DNA of 64,000 nucleotides from Candidatus Methylomirabilota bacterium (lineage in GTDB: Bacteria; Methylomirabilota; Methylomirabilia; Methylomirabilales; Methylomirabilaceae). The position numbers were made by a program, and so were the translations under genes. Below are positions 43,688 to 52,980 of this stretch, in pieces. Every line of letters starts with the position of its first letter. The first letter of the stretch is position 1. Below the pieces are notes generated by a model, which saw only the letters and a list, made by a program, of their open reading frames with translations, ran no database searches and was not told the DNA's origin. Location: NCBI GenBank assembly GCA_003104975.1, contig PQAM01000019.1, positions 32,001-96,000 on the forward strand, in the 5' to 3' direction.

Positions 43688-44608
43688 ATGTTTGAACTGT
43701 CCACGCATATCCCTGGTCCCCGGCAGCTACACGAGATCGATCTGTCCGCATACGATGCCCTGTATCTGGGCGACTACACCTGCCCTCTCTATCCGGGTAA
43801 TTTCTCTCGCAATATCGAGACGCTCGCCGCTGGGGTGGAGCGGGTCAAATCGATGGGGAAGAAGTGCTATTTGAGCCTGTATGCCATTCCCAAGGACAGC
43901 GACTTGGTCTGGATCAAGGAGCTGCTCCAGGGCGCTCGCGGGCTGACCATCGACGGCGTCGAGGTCCACAATATGGGCCTGCTGCGGATGGTGCGCGAGA
44001 TCCTCGGCGAGATCCCGATCCATCTGGGGGTCTTCGGCAACCTCTACACCCATGAGACCGCGCAGGTCCTGAAGGGGTATGGGGTGGAGCGGGTCTTTCC
44101 GAATGCCGAGTTGAGCCTGGAGGAGCTGATCTATATCCGGGATCACTCGCCCGTTGAGGTGGTTGTCCCGTTGCACGGCAAGATCCCGCTGGCCATCTCG
44201 GGGACCTGCTTTGTCACCGACTACACCGGTCAGGTGCCGCTTCATTGCGAGGAGGGCTGCTCGCAAGGGCACTGGCTGACCCATGAAGAGTGGGAGCTCA
44301 AGAGCATCGGGCGGGCCAACCTGAGCGGGAAGGACCTGTGCATGCTGGAGTATCTGGATCGCCTGGTACAGAGCAATCTCACCCTGTTCTACATCTATAC
44401 GTTGGGTGAAACGGGGGCCTATGTCGAGACCGCCGGGCGCGTCTATCGGGAGGCCCTCCGTGCGGTCGGATCGAACGGGGAGTGCGCCGTCAAGCGGTGG
44501 CTGGATCAGTTGAGATCGGTATCGCACAGCGGCCTGTGCAATGGATTCTATTTCGGCGTCTCCGGGCAGGAATATCTCAGCCCTCAAGCGCTATCTCCGA
44601 TCGCGTGA
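43688..44608 (+). CDS. U32-family protein (UbiV-like group)
   Basis: 306 residues from an ATG at 43688 that follows GGAGGCGGAG; an ATG five codons earlier lacks good spacing. It is a TIM-barrel U32 protein: YDALYLGDYTCPLYPGNFSRN, GVEVHNMGLLRMV, HLGVFGNLYTHETAQVL, VVPLHGKIPLAI. Cys in GTCFVTDY, LHCEEGC and KDLCMLEY are placed as in U32 proteins that hold a 4Fe-4S cluster (UbiU, UbiV). It differs from the three other U32 proteins of the block, which share a common N-terminus. Old annotations call the family peptidase or collagenase; many members act in oxygen-independent hydroxylation or RNA modification. Confidence 0.85.
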   Translation: MFELSTHIPGPRQLHEIDLSAYDALYLGDYTCPLYPGNFSRNIETLAAGVERVKSMGKKCYLSLYAIPKDSDLVWIKELLQGARGLTIDGVEVHNMGLLRMVREILGEIPIHLGVFGNLYTHETAQVLKGYGVERVFPNAELSLEELIYIRDHSPVEVVVPLHGKIPLAISGTCFVTDYTGQVPLHCEEGCSQGHWLTHEEWELKSIGRANLSGKDLCMLEYLDRLVQSNLTLFYIYTLGETGAYVETAGRVYREALRAVGSNGECAVKRWLDQLRSVSHSGLCNGFYFGVSGQEYLSPQALSPIA

Positions 44609-44633
44609 CGAAGGGCGTGGGGAGGAACGAACA

Positions 44634-45590
44634 ATGGCGAAACTGATGGCGCCCGGGGGAACGCGGGGGATGGCCTTCTCGGTCCTGGAGGCGGGGGCCG
44701 ATACGGTCTATGTCGGCGTCAGGGGATGGAGTCGACGAGGGTCCGACACCGAGCTGACCGATGCGGAGGTCCGTGAGCTCTGTGCGGCGGCACGCGCGCA
44801 GGGCAAGCACGTACGGGTGGTGTTGAATACGATGCCCAGCTCAACAGAGGTCTCGCTGCTGTTGAAGAAGGTCGATATGTATGCCGGGTGGGGTGTCACC
44901 GGGTTCATGATCAGCGACATCGGCTCGATGGTCCAGGTGCGGTCGCACTTCCCCGATATCACGATCCACGTCAGCGTGGGCGCCGGGCTGAGCAACGCCC
45001 TCGAGGTCAAGTTTTATCACGAGCTGGGGGCCAGTGTGGTCATCCTGCCGTACCGGATGGGGATCGAGGAGGTCCGGGCGATCAAGCGATCCCTCGACGT
45101 CGGGCTGGAGGTCTTCCTGTTCAGGACCGAGAACCTGGACGGGATCGTCTGTCCCGGCAAGTGTACGATGAGCAGCTACTTCAGCTCGAACCGGTGGATT
45201 GATCACGAGGGGAAGGATTACTTTTACGGCAGCGCCAATCGGGGCGGCGATTGTCTGCGGGTCTGTCAGGTCGGGTGGGAGGCGACGAACGACGACCGGG
45301 AGATCGACGGAAAGTTCGGCCTGAAAGGCAACCCTCTGCTCTGGCTGAAGGAGCTGTCCGACTATATTCATGCGGGGGTAGACTACTTCAAGGTGCCGGG
45401 GCGGGATCGGTCGGATGATCTGGTCAGGGACATCGTTCGGTTCTATAGGCGGGTCGTCGACGATCTGCAGGCCTTCCCGTCCGACGAGGTGACGGCCCAC
45501 TATGCGCCGGAGCTGGCGGAGCTGAAGAAGCGATGGGCGAGCGAGCGGCGGCGGCGGGACGACCGCCTCGTTGCGCGGGCAAAGGGATGA
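44634..45590 (+). CDS. U32-family Fe-S protein, paralogue 1
   Basis: 318 residues from MAKLMAPGGTRGMAFSVLEAGADTVYVGVRGWSRR, the classic U32 N-terminus. The probable cluster ligands are two Cys in CPGKCTMSSY and two in GGDCLRVCQVGW, the same order as the four Cys of UbiU. The C-terminus GVDYFKVPGRDRSDD closes the barrel and is followed by a charged helical tail. It starts 26 bases after the first U32 gene and overlaps the next by four bases. Confidence 0.88.
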   Translation: MAKLMAPGGTRGMAFSVLEAGADTVYVGVRGWSRRGSDTELTDAEVRELCAAARAQGKHVRVVLNTMPSSTEVSLLLKKVDMYAGWGVTGFMISDIGSMVQVRSHFPDITIHVSVGAGLSNALEVKFYHELGASVVILPYRMGIEEVRAIKRSLDVGLEVFLFRTENLDGIVCPGKCTMSSYFSSNRWIDHEGKDYFYGSANRGGDCLRVCQVGWEATNDDREIDGKFGLKGNPLLWLKELSDYIHAGVDYFKVPGRDRSDDLVRDIVRFYRRVVDDLQAFPSDEVTAHYAPELAELKKRWASERRRRDDRLVARAKG

Positions 45591-46585
45591 CGTCGATGAC
45601 GACAGGCGTGCAGACCTCGACGCAGACGGTCAAGCTGCTGGCGCCGGGCGGGAGCCTGCGAATGGCCCTCAATGCGCTGGCCGAGGGGGCCGACGCCGTC
45701 TATGTCGGGGCCCGCGGATGGAGCCGCCGATCGTCGCTGATGGACCTGACGGATGATGAGATCAGAGAGTTGAGCGAGGCGGCGAGCGCCATGGGGCGGG
45801 AGATCAAGGTGGCCCTGAACGCGATGCCGGGGCCGACCGAGATGCCGCGCCTGATGCAGAAGGTCGAGGCGTACGCCGGGTGGGGCGTGTCCGGGTTTGT
45901 CTTGTCGGATCCCGGTTGCATCCTGGCGGTCAGACGGCAGTTCCCGACGATCGACATCCATGTCAGCATCGGGACCGCCGTGACCAACCGGCAGGACATC
46001 TACTTTTACAAGTCGCTCGGCGGAAGTTGCATCATCCTACCGTACCGGCTGCAGCCGGATGAGGTGAAGGCGATCAAGGCGGAGGTCGGGATGGCGGTAG
46101 AGATCTTTCTCTTTCAGCCGATGCCGCTCGGGATCGTCTGTCCCGGCAAGTGCATCATGAGCAGCTATCTGGTCTACAAGGAGTGGTCGGAGGGCGACGA
46201 CGACGAGATGATCGGTTCGGCCAATCGCGGCGCACGGGGCTGCTCACGGGTCTGCCAGGGGGGATGGGACGTGGCGGCGTCCGACGGCGAATTCGACGGC
46301 AAGAGCACACTGCGCAACGACCCCTTCCTGCAGTTGTGGGAGTTGCCCGGCTTTGTGGCGGCTGGGGTCGATTACCTCAAGATCCAGGGTCGGGAACGGT
46401 CGGAAGAGTTGATGCGGGATATCACGCGGTTTTACCGGGGGCTGATCGATGCCATTCCGGCATCCGGCGCCGGGCTGTCGCTGGAGCCGTATGTTCCGGA
46501 ATGGCAGGAGCTGAGAAAACGGTGGACCATGGAGCGCACGCGCCGCGCCGGTGTCCTACTGGGCAGCGCGCGGCAGCCGCAGTAA
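45587..46585 (+). CDS. U32-family Fe-S protein, paralogue 2
   Basis: About 332 residues. KLLAPGGSLRMALNALAEGADAVYVGARGWSRR, CPGKCIMSSY and ARGCSRVCQGGWD match paralogue 1. GVDYLKIQGRERSEELMRDITRFYR is shared with the other copies. The start at 45587 overlaps the previous stop (ATGA); an ATG three codons on is also possible. The three copies have diverged well beyond recent duplication, so they probably have separate substrates or form a hetero-complex. Confidence 0.87.
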   Translation: MTSMTTGVQTSTQTVKLLAPGGSLRMALNALAEGADAVYVGARGWSRRSSLMDLTDDEIRELSEAASAMGREIKVALNAMPGPTEMPRLMQKVEAYAGWGVSGFVLSDPGCILAVRRQFPTIDIHVSIGTAVTNRQDIYFYKSLGGSCIILPYRLQPDEVKAIKAEVGMAVEIFLFQPMPLGIVCPGKCIMSSYLVYKEWSEGDDDEMIGSANRGARGCSRVCQGGWDVAASDGEFDGKSTLRNDPFLQLWELPGFVAAGVDYLKIQGRERSEELMRDITRFYRGLIDAIPASGAGLSLEPYVPEWQELRKRWTMERTRRAGVLLGSARQPQ

Positions 46586-46610
46586 GGAACAGCAGAAGGG
46601 GCGTATCGGC

Positions 46611-47570
46611 ATGACGGCGTCGAATAACGGTTCAGGCGGACTACCTGTGCTGCGGGCGGCCTTTGAGCCGACCGGGAGCCCTCGCTGGTTCGTCTATGCG
46701 ATGAAGAAGCTGGGGCTGGATGCCAAGCACGGGTTTGATCTGCAGATCACCCTGGTCCGGGATCAGATCACAGGCGCGTTTCAATCGTTTGAGGTAGCCC
46801 TCAAGGAGGACGCCGTCGATCTGATCGACGTCGACTGGATTGTCATTGGCCGTCACCGGTCCGATGGCCTCCCCCTGACCGCCTTCTTTCCCTATGGGCG
46901 GATCGCAGGCGGGCTTGTGGTCCCATCCGACTCATCGATCAGCGGTCTGCAAGACCTGCGCGGGAAGCGGATCGGTGTGGTCCGGCTGCGCGATAAGAAC
47001 TGGGTCATCTTACGGGCAGCGTGCATGAAACAGTTCGGCTTTGATCCCCAGCAGGAGAATACGGTCGTCGAGGCGCTCTCCAAGGGGACCCTGGCTGAGA
47101 TGCTCAAAGATCGGCAGGTTCAGGCCGCATTGCAGTGGTGGCAATTGATCCCGCCGTTGGTGGCGACAGGGGTGTATCGTCGGGTCGTCGATGTCCTCGA
47201 CCTGATCGCCGATCTCGGGATCGACGGTGCGGTCCCGATTACCCTCTTTACCGTGACCGAAGCGTTTGCACAGCGAAACCCAGAACTGTTGCGTGGCTTT
47301 GTCCGTGCGTTCTGCGACACGGCCGCATATCTCAAGGCGAACGATCAGATCTGGGTCGAGATCGGCGAGCAGGTCATGGGCGGGATCGATCCGCGGATTC
47401 TCACGATCCTGCGCGATAGCTGGCGGCGACGGGTGATGACGGCGTGGGACGGCGCCACCGTCCACCAGATCGAACGCCTCTTTGATGAGCTTCTGAAGGT
47501 GGGCGGCGGACCACTCCTCGGCATCGACCGACTGCCTCCGGGGACCTTCACTATGGGCTTCGCAGGGTAA
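46611..47570 (+). CDS. Substrate-binding-like protein (NMT1/SsuA-type fold), no signal peptide
   Basis: 319 residues from an ATG at 46611 with GAAGGGG upstream. The type 2 periplasmic-binding fold is visible: LRAAFEPTGSPRWFVYAMKKLGLDAKHGFDLQITLV, SGLQDLRGKRIGVVRLRDKNW, and a helical C-terminus (EAFAQRNPELLRGFVRAFCDTAAYLKAND) as in NMT1/SsuA/TauA proteins. There is no signal peptide, lipobox or transporter gene beside it. In the cytoplasm it may bind the small molecule that the U32 enzymes act on. Thiamine-precursor enzymes THI5/NMT1 show that this fold can also be enzymatic. Confidence 0.78.
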   Translation: MTASNNGSGGLPVLRAAFEPTGSPRWFVYAMKKLGLDAKHGFDLQITLVRDQITGAFQSFEVALKEDAVDLIDVDWIVIGRHRSDGLPLTAFFPYGRIAGGLVVPSDSSISGLQDLRGKRIGVVRLRDKNWVILRAACMKQFGFDPQQENTVVEALSKGTLAEMLKDRQVQAALQWWQLIPPLVATGVYRRVVDVLDLIADLGIDGAVPITLFTVTEAFAQRNPELLRGFVRAFCDTAAYLKANDQIWVEIGEQVMGGIDPRILTILRDSWRRRVMTAWDGATVHQIERLFDELLKVGGGPLLGIDRLPPGTFTMGFAG

Positions 47571-47622
47571 CAGCAGGTAGATAGACTGAAGGCTGAAGAA
47601 TGAAGAGCGAAGGACAAATACG

Positions 47623-48591
47623 ATGGTGAAATTGCTGGCGCCCGGGGGCACACAGGCCATGGCGTTTGCCGTATTGGAGGCCGGCGCAGACGCTGTCTAT
47701 GTGGGTCCTGCGGGCTGGAGCCGAAGACCTCCCGAGGATGAGCTTCAGGATGAGGAGATCCGGGAGATCCATGAGTGTGCGCGGGAGAGGGGACAGGAGG
47801 TCAAGGTTGCGCTGAACAGCCTACCCGGTCCCCAGGAGATCGATCTCTTCTTTCGCAAGGTCGAGCAGTACATCGACTGGGGCCTGTCCGGCTTCATCCT
47901 CAACGATATCGGCTGCATCAGGGAACTCCACCGTCGGTTCCCGCATGTCGACATTCACGCCAGCGTCACCTGCGCCGTCTGCAACCGGGAGGACGTGCGA
48001 TTCTATCAGCAGATCGGCGCTGACTTTGTCATCCTCTCCTACCGATGGGGTGTCGAGATCGACCAGATCCGCGCACTTAAGGCCGAGGCGCCGGTCGGCA
48101 TCGAGGTCTTCCTCTTTACGTCGCTTCAGGAAGGGATCATCTGCCCGGGCCGATGCACCATGAGCCCCTATCTCCGTTTCGACCGATGGGTCGACTCCGA
48201 AGGGAAGGATCACTGCTTCGGGAGCGCCAATCGCGGCGGAAGCTGCCATCGCGTCTGTCAGGCCGGATGGGATATCGATCGCGTCGATGGGTCTTCTGCG
48301 AAGCGGGTGGGTCTCAAGAGCAGCCCGTCGTTGATCCTTCATGAGCTGCCTGAGTACGTGCAAGCGGGCGTCGATTATCTGAAGATTCCCGGGCGCGAGC
48401 ATCCGGATGGGGTGATGCGGGATATCACCAGGTTTTACCGGAAGGTGCTGGATGAGGTCCTGGCTTCCACGGATCCAGCCGTAGTGGAACACTTTGTTCC
48501 GGAGTGGGAGGAGTTGAAGTATCGGTGGAAGGTCGAGCGGGTCCAGCGCGACCGCTTCCGTATCTGGCGGGCCGGGCTGCCGGCCGCCTGA
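47623..48591 (+). CDS. U32-family Fe-S protein, paralogue 3
   Basis: 322 residues starting MVKLLAPGGTQAMAFAVLEAGADAVYVGPAGWSRR. Four Cys are placed as in the other copies: CPGRCTMSPY and GGSCHRVCQAGWD. GVDYLKIPGREHPDGVMRDITRFYRKVLDEV follows. The gap to the substrate-binding-like gene is 52 bases. The next gene begins five bases after its stop. Confidence 0.88.
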   Translation: MVKLLAPGGTQAMAFAVLEAGADAVYVGPAGWSRRPPEDELQDEEIREIHECARERGQEVKVALNSLPGPQEIDLFFRKVEQYIDWGLSGFILNDIGCIRELHRRFPHVDIHASVTCAVCNREDVRFYQQIGADFVILSYRWGVEIDQIRALKAEAPVGIEVFLFTSLQEGIICPGRCTMSPYLRFDRWVDSEGKDHCFGSANRGGSCHRVCQAGWDIDRVDGSSAKRVGLKSSPSLILHELPEYVQAGVDYLKIPGREHPDGVMRDITRFYRKVLDEVLASTDPAVVEHFVPEWEELKYRWKVERVQRDRFRIWRAGLPAA

Positions 48592-48596
48592 GCAGT

Positions 48597-51167
48597 ATGC
48601 CCCGGCATTTCCGCATTATCGATCTTCAGGATGTTCGGGAAGACGACCTCGCCCGGGTTGGACGGAAGGCACTCCACCTGGGTCTGATGATGCGGGCCGG
48701 CTTCCCGGTACCGCAGGGGTTCGTCATCCCCACCGACGCCTGCGAAGCGGCGTTCCGATCACCTGGCGAAGCGATCCAACCGAATGAGCAGTTGCAGGCG
48801 GCGATTGTCGAGGCCTACCGAGCAAGAGGGTTTCAGCGGGTGGCCGTGCGAAGTTCGGCGACCCTTGAGGACCTTCATCATGCCAGCTTTGCCGGTATTT
48901 ATACGACGCGTATCAATGTTGCCTCCGAGACCGAGTTGATCCGTGCCGTGGCCGAGTGCCTGCGCTCCACGAAGGCGCCGCGCACCGCCTTGTACAAAGC
49001 GTACGTCGGTCTGCACGAGAACGGCTGCGGGCCCGGCATGGCCGTTGTGGTACAGGAAATGGTGGATGCCGAGGTCTCAGGCGTACTCTACACCCTGAAT
49101 CCGGTGACCTTCAGTCGGGACGAGTGCGTGATCAACTCGGTGCCCGGTCTGGGTGAGCCGCTGGTATCGGGTCAGGTATCGGGGGATACGTTTCGTGTTG
49201 ATCGAGCGGGTCGTGTGCTGGAGGCGCGCGTTGTCGGACAGCACGCGAGCCTGACGCCGACCCAGCTTCGCGCGCTCGTTGATACCGCGCTTGCCCTGGA
49301 GACCCTCTTCGGCCATCCGCAGGATATCGAGTTCGCGATTGCCGGAGGACGGATACACATCCTGCAGACCAGGCCGATTTCAACAGACAGCGACCTCCTT
49401 GAATACAGGGCTGCACGGTATCGACAGAGGGAGATCGATCGGCTGCGCAACCGGATCGCCGAATTGAGACGCAAGGGGAAGATCGAGTGCGGCGAGGCGG
49501 TCTATAGTGACGGGAATATCACCGAAATTCTGCCCACACCGACCCCCATGAGCTTCGGGATCTTCACCTCGATCTTCAGCGACGAGGGCGGCATCCAGCG
49601 TGGTCGCCGACGGCTTGGCTATACATTCGGCGACGAGACCTCCGAAGGGCTGTTTGAGCTGATCTGCGGCCACCCCTACTTCAATCTTGAGCTGGATGCC
49701 AAGACGTTCCAGGCCGGTTTTCCCCTCGACATCGCAGCCTATCTGAATCGGGTGAAGGCCGATCCGCACCTGGCCAACTATCCCGAGCTGGGACTGTATC
49801 AGCAGGAGTTGCCCCTTGATGAGGCGGTCAGGCGTTTCGGTCCTGACGAGGGGCCGGCGTATCATGACCGTTTTCTTGACTTCTCAAGCGGGATACGAAC
49901 GTGGGCGGAGACGTACCATAGCCAGTTTGCCGATACGATAGAGCCGGAATTGCAGAATTACCTGACCCGGGAGCGGTCGGTTAACCTGACAGCGCTGTCG
50001 TGTGACGCAATCGTTGCGAAGATTCAGGACTATCTAGACCACCTGAAGCGGTATACCGCGGTCCATTTCGTGATCGCGGCCCGGCTCGGTTTCTTCTTTA
50101 CTGAGCGGGTGAGACAGCGGTTGCAGGACTGGTGCGGTCGAGAAGCCGATGGACTGATCGAGCCATTGCTGCGCCGCCTGCAACTGAGCAAGATCGGTCA
50201 GGAGGGGATCGATCTGTCGAGACTCGCGCAGCAGGAGATGTCGCGCGAGGAGTTTCTCGCGATGTACGGCCACTTGGCCACGAACGAGTTGGAGATCGCG
50301 ATGCCTCGTCTGACCGATGATCCCGCGAGTCTCGAACGGTTGCTCCGGCAGGCCGCGACGACCGCTTACCACACGGTTGGGGAACCGCATCAGCAGGCCG
50401 AGTGTCGAGATTGGGCTGAGGCGGAACTCGGGGGCCGATTGGTGCAACTCGGCGCGGTTGGATCCGACATCGAGACGTTGTTGACGGAACTCTCGTATGC
50501 CCGGCGATACCTGCCGCTCCGCGAGACGATCAAGTATTACCTGGTTGCCGAGTACGCCCTTATCCGGCGGGCGCTGACGGTCCTGAGTCGAAAGCTTGTC
50601 CTCGAGCCCGACGCAATCTTCTATTTGTATCCGTCAGAGTTGCCGGGATTGCTCCGTGATGTCAAGTCGGCTCGTGAAAAGATGCAGGTCCGGCATGAGG
50701 AGCGGGAGATCGCACTCCTGTTCTCAAAACGACGATGGATGCCGCGGGTCATCTGTGAGGGTGCGCTGGAAGAGATCGGTCGGCCGCCGCGGCTTGAGGC
50801 CGCGCAGGAATTTCAGGCGATCCCTGTCTCCTCCGGCGAAGCGATCGGAACAGTACGGATCATCGACCCTGATCGACTCGATTCGTTGAGCAACGGCAAC
50901 GGCTGTCGTCCCCATGACGTCATTGTCGTACCGTCGGTGAGTCTCGGTATGTTCCTGCACATCAGGGGCGCGGCTGGGGTCGTCATGGAAACCGGAGGCA
51001 TCCTTGCGCATGGGGCCTGTCTGGCTCGCGAAAGCGGCGTCCCCGCCGTCGTCCTGGAACATGCATCGCTGTTACTCCCCGACAAGAGCCGGGTCAGGAT
51101 CGACGGCAGCAGCGGGAGGGTCTCCCTGTTAAAGTGCCAGACCGCTCCCGAGAGGCCGTCGGTGTAA
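48597..51167 (+). CDS. PEP-synthase/rifampin-phosphotransferase-like enzyme
   Basis: 856 residues. Three parts: an ATP-grasp domain of the pyruvate phosphate dikinase type (about 1-300; GRKALHLGLMMRAGFPVPQGFVI, AVRSSATLED, SGVLYTLNP, DIEFAIAGGRIHILQTRPI), a long central region (about 310-760) without a known name, and a C-terminal swivelling domain with the phospho-accepting His805 (TGGILAHGACLARESGVPAV). There is no PEP/pyruvate-binding TIM barrel, so this is not PEP synthase itself. The layout equals that of rifampin phosphotransferase and related enzymes that move phosphate from ATP to an organic acceptor. Here the acceptor is probably an intermediate of the U32 pathway. Start fixed by the close preceding stop. 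Confidence 0.85.
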   Translation: MPRHFRIIDLQDVREDDLARVGRKALHLGLMMRAGFPVPQGFVIPTDACEAAFRSPGEAIQPNEQLQAAIVEAYRARGFQRVAVRSSATLEDLHHASFAGIYTTRINVASETELIRAVAECLRSTKAPRTALYKAYVGLHENGCGPGMAVVVQEMVDAEVSGVLYTLNPVTFSRDECVINSVPGLGEPLVSGQVSGDTFRVDRAGRVLEARVVGQHASLTPTQLRALVDTALALETLFGHPQDIEFAIAGGRIHILQTRPISTDSDLLEYRAARYRQREIDRLRNRIAELRRKGKIECGEAVYSDGNITEILPTPTPMSFGIFTSIFSDEGGIQRGRRRLGYTFGDETSEGLFELICGHPYFNLELDAKTFQAGFPLDIAAYLNRVKADPHLANYPELGLYQQELPLDEAVRRFGPDEGPAYHDRFLDFSSGIRTWAETYHSQFADTIEPELQNYLTRERSVNLTALSCDAIVAKIQDYLDHLKRYTAVHFVIAARLGFFFTERVRQRLQDWCGREADGLIEPLLRRLQLSKIGQEGIDLSRLAQQEMSREEFLAMYGHLATNELEIAMPRLTDDPASLERLLRQAATTAYHTVGEPHQQAECRDWAEAELGGRLVQLGAVGSDIETLLTELSYARRYLPLRETIKYYLVAEYALIRRALTVLSRKLVLEPDAIFYLYPSELPGLLRDVKSAREKMQVRHEEREIALLFSKRRWMPRVICEGALEEIGRPPRLEAAQEFQAIPVSSGEAIGTVRIIDPDRLDSLSNGNGCRPHDVIVVPSVSLGMFLHIRGAAGVVMETGGILAHGACLARESGVPAVVLEHASLLLPDKSRVRIDGSSGRVSLLKCQTAPERPSV

Positions 51168-51369
51168 TTACTGCCGCGTTGGTATGATACGGCAACATGT
51201 CTCCACGCGCCCGCCCTCTGAAAACAGTTGACACACTGTCCCGGATACCATAGCTTTGCACTATACGCGTCGCGTATTCGCGCGACGATCTCAGTTGGAC
51301 GCTACGCATGGGATGGCGGCGGCCATCCACGCCTGCGCTGGACGGGCGTTGTACGGAGGACGAGAGGTG

Positions 51370-51912
51370 ATGAAAACGCTGGGGGCGCGGATGATCCGGG
51401 CTGCCAAGTGTGACGGCAGTCTCTATGACGAAATCAAGACGGATCGGTATGCGCCAGCACAGGCGTCGATTGTAGTGGTACTGTCGGCTGTGGCCGCCGG
51501 GGTCGGTATCGTTCTTCAGACCGGGATCGGGGACTTCTTCCTGAAGACACTGCAGACGATGATGGAGTGGTATATCTGGGCATTGGCAACCGCGGTTGTC
51601 GGTACGCGAGTACTTCAGGAGCCAAAGACCAGAACTGACGTCGGAACCGTGATACGGCTGATCAGTTTTGCCAGCGCTCCTGGAGTCATCAGGCTGTTGG
51701 GCGCCATCCCCGGACTGGGCAGTACCGTCGGCGGCTTTATCATTGGGGTAGCATCGATCTGGACGTTGGGAGCGATGGTCGTGGCGGTGAGAAAGACGCT
51801 CAACTATACGACCTCGACGAGGGCGGTGGGGGCGTGCGTGATCGGCTGGACTGCGCAGTATTTTGTCATGGGCATCCTGGTCAGCCTGCGCGATCCGGTC
51901 TCAGGGACATGA
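51370..51912 (+). CDS. YIP1-family-like membrane protein
   Basis: 180 residues from an ATG with GAGAGGTG just upstream; the frame is open 38 codons earlier without support. After a short cytoplasmic N-terminus (LYDEIKTDRYAPAQASIVVVL) there are four or five membrane segments with Gly-rich turns (GAIPGLGSTVGGFIIGVASIW). The pattern fits the Yip1 domain family. The role in bacteria is unknown. Confidence 0.78.
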   Translation: MKTLGARMIRAAKCDGSLYDEIKTDRYAPAQASIVVVLSAVAAGVGIVLQTGIGDFFLKTLQTMMEWYIWALATAVVGTRVLQEPKTRTDVGTVIRLISFASAPGVIRLLGAIPGLGSTVGGFIIGVASIWTLGAMVVAVRKTLNYTTSTRAVGACVIGWTAQYFVMGILVSLRDPVSGT

Positions 51913-52000
51913 AACCACAGCAGTCACTGATCGGCGCTAAGCAGTCAGCCACAAGCGTCGATTGCTGAATGCTGATCACTGAAAGCTGAGAGCTGATCGT

Positions 52001-52909
52001 ATGACACCGCTGCGGATCCTTATCACAGGTTCAACTGGATTCATCGGATCGGCGCTCGTTCCGTTTCTGGCGGCAAGCGGGCATCGTATCGGCCGTCTGG
52101 TTCGCACCTTGCCGCGGAAGGGCAAGAACGAGTTCCAATGGGGTCCTGAGACAGGATTCATTGATGCCTCTCGTCTGGAAGGCATGGACGGGGTCGTCCA
52201 TCTGGCCGGTGAAAACATTGCGGCCGATCGGTGGACGGCCGAGAAGAAGGCGCAGATTCGAGACAGCCGGGTCGTCGGGACGACCTTGCTCTGCGAGACG
52301 CTGGCCGGACTGAAGCAGCCGCCCAAGGTACTCGTCTGCGCATCCGCCATCGGGTACTACGGCGATCGCGGGGATGAACTGCTCACGGAAGAGAGCGGAC
52401 CCGGCGCCGGCTTCCTGGCCTCGGTCTGTCGCGAATGGGAGGCGGCCACGAAGCCCGCCGAACAGAAGGGGATCCGCGTGGTTCACCTCCGTTTCGGGAT
52501 GGTGCTGAGCCCGACGGGCGGCGCCATGGCCAAGCTGCTCCCGCCGTTTAAGAAGGGCCTTGGCGGGGTGCTTGGGACGGGACGCCAGTACGTAAGCTGG
52601 ATCACCCTGGATGACCTTGTGGACGTCATTGTCCATGCGCTGACGACAGACGCGCTCCAGGGTCCGGTCAACACGGTGACGCCGAATCCGGTGACCAACC
52701 GGGAATTGACCCGGATGCTGGGACGGCTGCTCGGCCGCATGACGATCTTTCCCATGCCTGCCGCCGCCGCGCGTCTTGTCTTTGGTGAGCTGGCGGACGA
52801 ATTGCTCCTGGCCAGTCAGCGGGTCCAGCCGACGCGGCTCCTGGCGACCGGATACGAGTTTCGCTATCCCGAACTCGAGGGCGCCCTTCGGCATCTGTTG
52901 GCCGCATAA
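52001..52909 (+). CDS. NAD-dependent epimerase-like protein, TIGR01777 family (YfcH-like)
   Basis: 302 residues. Extended SDR fold with ITGSTGFIGSALVPFLAASGH at the NAD site, DGVVHLAGENIAADRW, ASAIGYYGDRGDE and the C-terminal DUF1731-like segment GYEFRYPELEGALRHLL. The usual YxxxK is changed in this family, as here. The substrate is unknown. Related proteins sit near cell-division or heme genes in other bacteria. Confidence 0.9.
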   Translation: MTPLRILITGSTGFIGSALVPFLAASGHRIGRLVRTLPRKGKNEFQWGPETGFIDASRLEGMDGVVHLAGENIAADRWTAEKKAQIRDSRVVGTTLLCETLAGLKQPPKVLVCASAIGYYGDRGDELLTEESGPGAGFLASVCREWEAATKPAEQKGIRVVHLRFGMVLSPTGGAMAKLLPPFKKGLGGVLGTGRQYVSWITLDDLVDVIVHALTTDALQGPVNTVTPNPVTNRELTRMLGRLLGRMTIFPMPAAAARLVFGELADELLLASQRVQPTRLLATGYEFRYPELEGALRHLLAA

Positions 52910-52980
52910 CCATCAGCCGTTGTCGGATCATTATAAGCTGGCGGCTGATCGCCGAAAGCTAATCGCGGATCTTGTTGACC

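Noticed and set aside
43688-48591. Collagenase/protease operon, as the U32 peptidase name suggests
   Set aside because: The conserved Cys sets match Fe-S U32 proteins, none has a signal peptide, and known well-studied members act in hydroxylation or RNA modification.
48597-51167. Phosphoenolpyruvate synthase (ppsA)
   Set aside because: The ATP-grasp and His domains are present, but the PEP/pyruvate-binding barrel at the C-terminus is missing and the domain order ends with the His domain.
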